Of a stretch of 64,000 nt of DNA, positions 61,776 to 64,000 are shown piece by piece. The translations under genes and the position numbers were made by a program. Source of the stretch: JAFNAG01 sp963824985 (lineage in GTDB: Bacteria > Acidobacteriota > UBA6911); NCBI GenBank assembly GCA_963824985.1, contig CAWGRQ010000024.1:310001-374000 (forward strand), written 5' to 3'. Below the pieces are notes generated by a model. The model was not told the origin of the DNA, did not search any database, and worked only from the letters and a program-made list of their open reading frames with translations. Position 1 is the stretch's first letter. Every line of letters starts with the position of its first letter.

Positions 61776-64000
61776 ATGAAGATCTGTACTGTTTGCCGAC
61801 GTAGTTGGGCGGATGACTTTCGGGTCTGCCCCATTGATGGCCTGCCGCTGCAGGACGCCGGCGCCGGGTCTGCTGCCGGCGCCGATCCTTACATCGGACG
61901 CAACCTGGGCAACTGCCGTATCGTGGAAAAGATCGCCGATGGCGACCTGGGACCGGTTTACAAGGCTGAGGATCCGGTGCGCGGAGCGGTGGCGCTGCAG
62001 ATTATCCCCAAGGAGCGGGTGGCCAGCCCGATCCTGCTGGAGGCTTTCACGGATGCCGTAAAGCAGGCGGCCCAGATCAATCATCCGCACGTAGTGCGCA
62101 TCTTCGGCATAGAGACCGGCGCGGAGGGCGCACCCGGCGTCACCATGGAGTTCATCTCCGGGATTACATTGCAGAAACACCGCCAGGGCCATCCCGGGAT
62201 GAGCCCCGCAGAAGCTTGCGGCCTGGTGCGCCAGGCGGCTGAGGGGCTGCTGGCGGCACACCGCCTTTCCGTGTTGCACGGGGCCGTGCATCCGACGCGG
62301 ATTTTCCTGACCCCGGACGGAACCGTCAAGGTCGCGGGCTTTCATCGAAGCGGGCTGCGTGAAGGGGTCGACGTGTTTACGGCCACGGCCGCGACACTTC
62401 CCTACCTGGCCCCCGAGCAGGTCGGCGTGGTGCGCGACGTCGCCGCTCCCGATTACCGCACCGATGTCTATGCCCTGGGGGTGGTCCTTTACGAATTGCT
62501 CGCGGGCAGGCTGCCGTACGAAGCCAGAAATCCGCAGGAAATGGCGACCATTATGGAGGGGGCGCCGCCTCTGCCTCCGAATTTCGCCAATCCTCATGTA
62601 TCCCCGCTCCTGTCGCGCGTCGTGCTTCGGGCGCTATCGAAGCACCCATCCGAGCGTCACGGCTCCATGGAAGAGTTCATGCGTGAGCTGGAGGCGGCCG
62701 GGCAACCCACCCGTGAGCCCCAGAGGCCGCTGACGCCCCAATATGAACCCCAATATCCGCCGAAAAGCCAGGATTCCGGCCTGTTCGCTCCCGCACCTCC
62801 GTCTCAGGATTCGGGACTCTTCTCGCCGCCCGCCGCTTCGCCGCGCCGGGAATCGAGGGAGAGCCTGTGGCCGGAAACTCCCCAGGAAAAGAGCAGCGCC
62901 GGTGATGCGAGCGTTTTCAACTGGTTCAAGACCCGCGTCGGTTCGAAGGGGGGAAGTGCGCGGCCGGGCGGAGGCCGCTCCGGCCCTGAAGATTCGGTTT
63001 TTTCCGGCAGATCCCCGGCGCGGCGCGAGGATGATGATCTCGAAGAACGCACCGTCGTTGTTTCCGGCAGCGGACGCAAGCGCAAGAGCATGCGCGACAC
63101 TTTTTTCGGCGGCGGGCACCGCGACATGGACATGACCGGGACGGGAGCGCTTCCGAGACGTCGCTTTTCCAGCAAGGTATATTTGCTTCTCGGCGCGGCG
63201 GCGCTCCTGCTGATCGCCGTCATTTCCGTGCTTCTATACCTGTCGATGTCCTCGTCGGCGGGAAAACTGATGGTTGATTCCACTCCCCCCGGAGCACAGG
63301 TCTACATCAATGATGAATACCGCGGATCGACCCCTCTCCCCTATACCGAACTGGCGGCCGGGGCATACCGCCTGCGTGTCCAGCTTGATGGCTTCGAAAC
63401 CAAGGTCGATTCGGTCGAAATCGCCGCGCACGCCGACGTGCAGCGGGCTTATGTGCTGGCGCGGCAGGCGGCACTGCCCACCTCGGTGATTTCTCCGCCG
63501 GAACCGCCGCGCGATGTTGCGCAACCGCCGCCGCAAATTCCTCCGGCGCGGATGCCTCCCTATGCGAGCATGATCAATGCCGCGCTCCGGTCCAGAAATC
63601 TCTTCCCGCCCGCCGCAGACAATGCCTACGACCTTGTACAGCGTTGGCAGCAGACTCCCGGCGAGGAGAACTCGCCGGCCCTGGATCAGGCGCGCCAGAG
63701 TTTCTGTCGCGAACTTGAGTCTCTGGGCCGCGAGAAGCTGGAACAAAAGGACTTCGGCGGAGCACGGGCCTTGCTGGATCAGGGCCGGCGCCACAGTGTC
63801 ACTCCCAACTGCGCGACGGGGCTGCAGGCGGCCTATGAGAAGGCGGTCGGCAGTTCGCTGAGCGATCTTCGCATCAGCGCCCGGGCCGCCATGGACCGGC
63901 AAAATTACATCACTCCCGAATCCGACAACGCCTTGCGCTATGTCCGCCTGATGCTGTCCATCGATCCGCAGGATAGTGAGGCCAGGGCTCTGGACACCGA
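61776..64000 (+). CDS. Zinc-ribbon pseudokinase with PEGA domain (C-terminus outside window)
   Basis: At least 741 residues from the ATG at 61776 (GGGGGAAG upstream). A short zinc-ribbon (C4, C7, C18 in ICTVCRRSWADDFRVCPIDG) precedes a kinase fold at about 40-310. Key catalytic residues are missing: the VAIK lysine is Gln75 (VALQII), HRD is HGA (168-170) and DFG is AGF (187-189), while LAPEQ and the C-lobe YRTDVYALGVVLYELLAGRL are normal. A Pro/Ser/Arg-rich linker, one membrane helix (about 471-492) and a PEGA domain (KLMVDSTPPGAQVYINDEYR) follow, then helical repeats. It should bind but not phosphorylate. It probably acts as an anchor or regulator in Ser/Thr kinase signalling. Confidence 0.87.
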   Translation, partial: MKICTVCRRSWADDFRVCPIDGLPLQDAGAGSAAGADPYIGRNLGNCRIVEKIADGDLGPVYKAEDPVRGAVALQIIPKERVASPILLEAFTDAVKQAAQINHPHVVRIFGIETGAEGAPGVTMEFISGITLQKHRQGHPGMSPAEACGLVRQAAEGLLAAHRLSVLHGAVHPTRIFLTPDGTVKVAGFHRSGLREGVDVFTATAATLPYLAPEQVGVVRDVAAPDYRTDVYALGVVLYELLAGRLPYEARNPQEMATIMEGAPPLPPNFANPHVSPLLSRVVLRALSKHPSERHGSMEEFMRELEAAGQPTREPQRPLTPQYEPQYPPKSQDSGLFAPAPPSQDSGLFSPPAASPRRESRESLWPETPQEKSSAGDASVFNWFKTRVGSKGGSARPGGGRSGPEDSVFSGRSPARREDDDLEERTVVVSGSGRKRKSMRDTFFGGGHRDMDMTGTGALPRRRFSSKVYLLLGAAALLLIAVISVLLYLSMSSSAGKLMVDSTPPGAQVYINDEYRGSTPLPYTELAAGAYRLRVQLDGFETKVDSVEIAAHADVQRAYVLARQAALPTSVISPPEPPRDVAQPPPQIPPARMPPYASMINAALRSRNLFPPAADNAYDLVQRWQQTPGEENSPALDQARQSFCRELESLGREKLEQKDFGGARALLDQGRRHSVTPNCATGLQAAYEKAVGSSLSDLRISARAAMDRQNYITPESDNALRYVRLMLSIDPQDSEARALDT

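Noticed and set aside
1..64000. tRNA, rRNA or riboswitch genes
   Set aside because: Intergenic stretches were scanned by eye for tRNA arms and conserved rRNA words and none was convincing; a covariance search was not possible.

Overview
The window looks like a chromosomal segment of an uncultivated Acidobacteriota-type bacterium. The reasons are two identical copies and one disrupted paralogue of the 'VWFA-related Acidobacterial domain' family, two long MacB/FtsX-like permeases of the acidobacterial orphan type (one directly behind a PadR regulator), an exported S9 peptidase, Ser/Thr kinases joined to FHA, TPR or PEGA modules, and high G+C. No rRNA, tRNA or CRISPR array was seen. All family assignments are from reading motifs; no database search was run.

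Layout. 0-7 kb: a signalling block (Ser/Thr kinase, FHA/coiled-coil protein, FHA-FHA-membrane-lytic transglycosylase) and a secreted prolyl-oligopeptidase-like peptidase. 7-25 kb: an eroded accessory zone with an IS1-like remnant, a VWFA gene split by a 270-bp MITE-like insertion, a broken subtilase, a frameshifted permease, a VWFA gene (copy A), a nucleotidyltransferase pair, a Phd/PIN toxin-antitoxin pair (copy A), and truncated GH2 and S41 genes. 25-28 kb: an intact PadR-permease operon.

29-42.5 kb is the best-preserved and most interesting block. Three different proteins carry the pyruvate-phosphate-dikinase-type ATP-grasp domain but no phosphohistidine or PEP-binding domain. They are grouped with a nucleotidyltransferase (4-bp overlap with one of them), a metallophosphoesterase, a multi-sensor histidine kinase, an NtrC-like regulator with a degenerate ATPase core, and an NADP-type glutamate dehydrogenase. 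The largest of the three carries receiver-like domains at its N-terminus. My inference is a signalling or regulatory module tied to PEP/pyruvate or nitrogen status, not a standard PEP synthase.

42.5-56 kb: a second eroded zone (GH38 pseudogene, Ig-esterase, PadR with a permease-prefix protein, two IS91-like remnants, VWFA copy B, toxin-antitoxin copy B, broken GH2). VWFA copies A and B form a 2.13-kb inverted repeat (18413-20541 and 49321-51449). The toxin-antitoxin/GH2 segments form a 1.36-kb direct repeat (22697-24052 and 52541-53897). The intact 29-42 kb block therefore lies between near-identical repeats that could support inversion or excision.

56-64 kb: a Gfo/Idh/MocA oxidoreductase, a Tat-exported 905-residue protein resembling alpha-glucuronidase-type hydrolases, a TPR lipoprotein-like protein, and the start of a zinc-ribbon pseudokinase with a PEGA domain. 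Many pseudogenes carry single-base frameshifts. Some could be assembly errors, but the truncations, duplications and insertions show real rearrangement.
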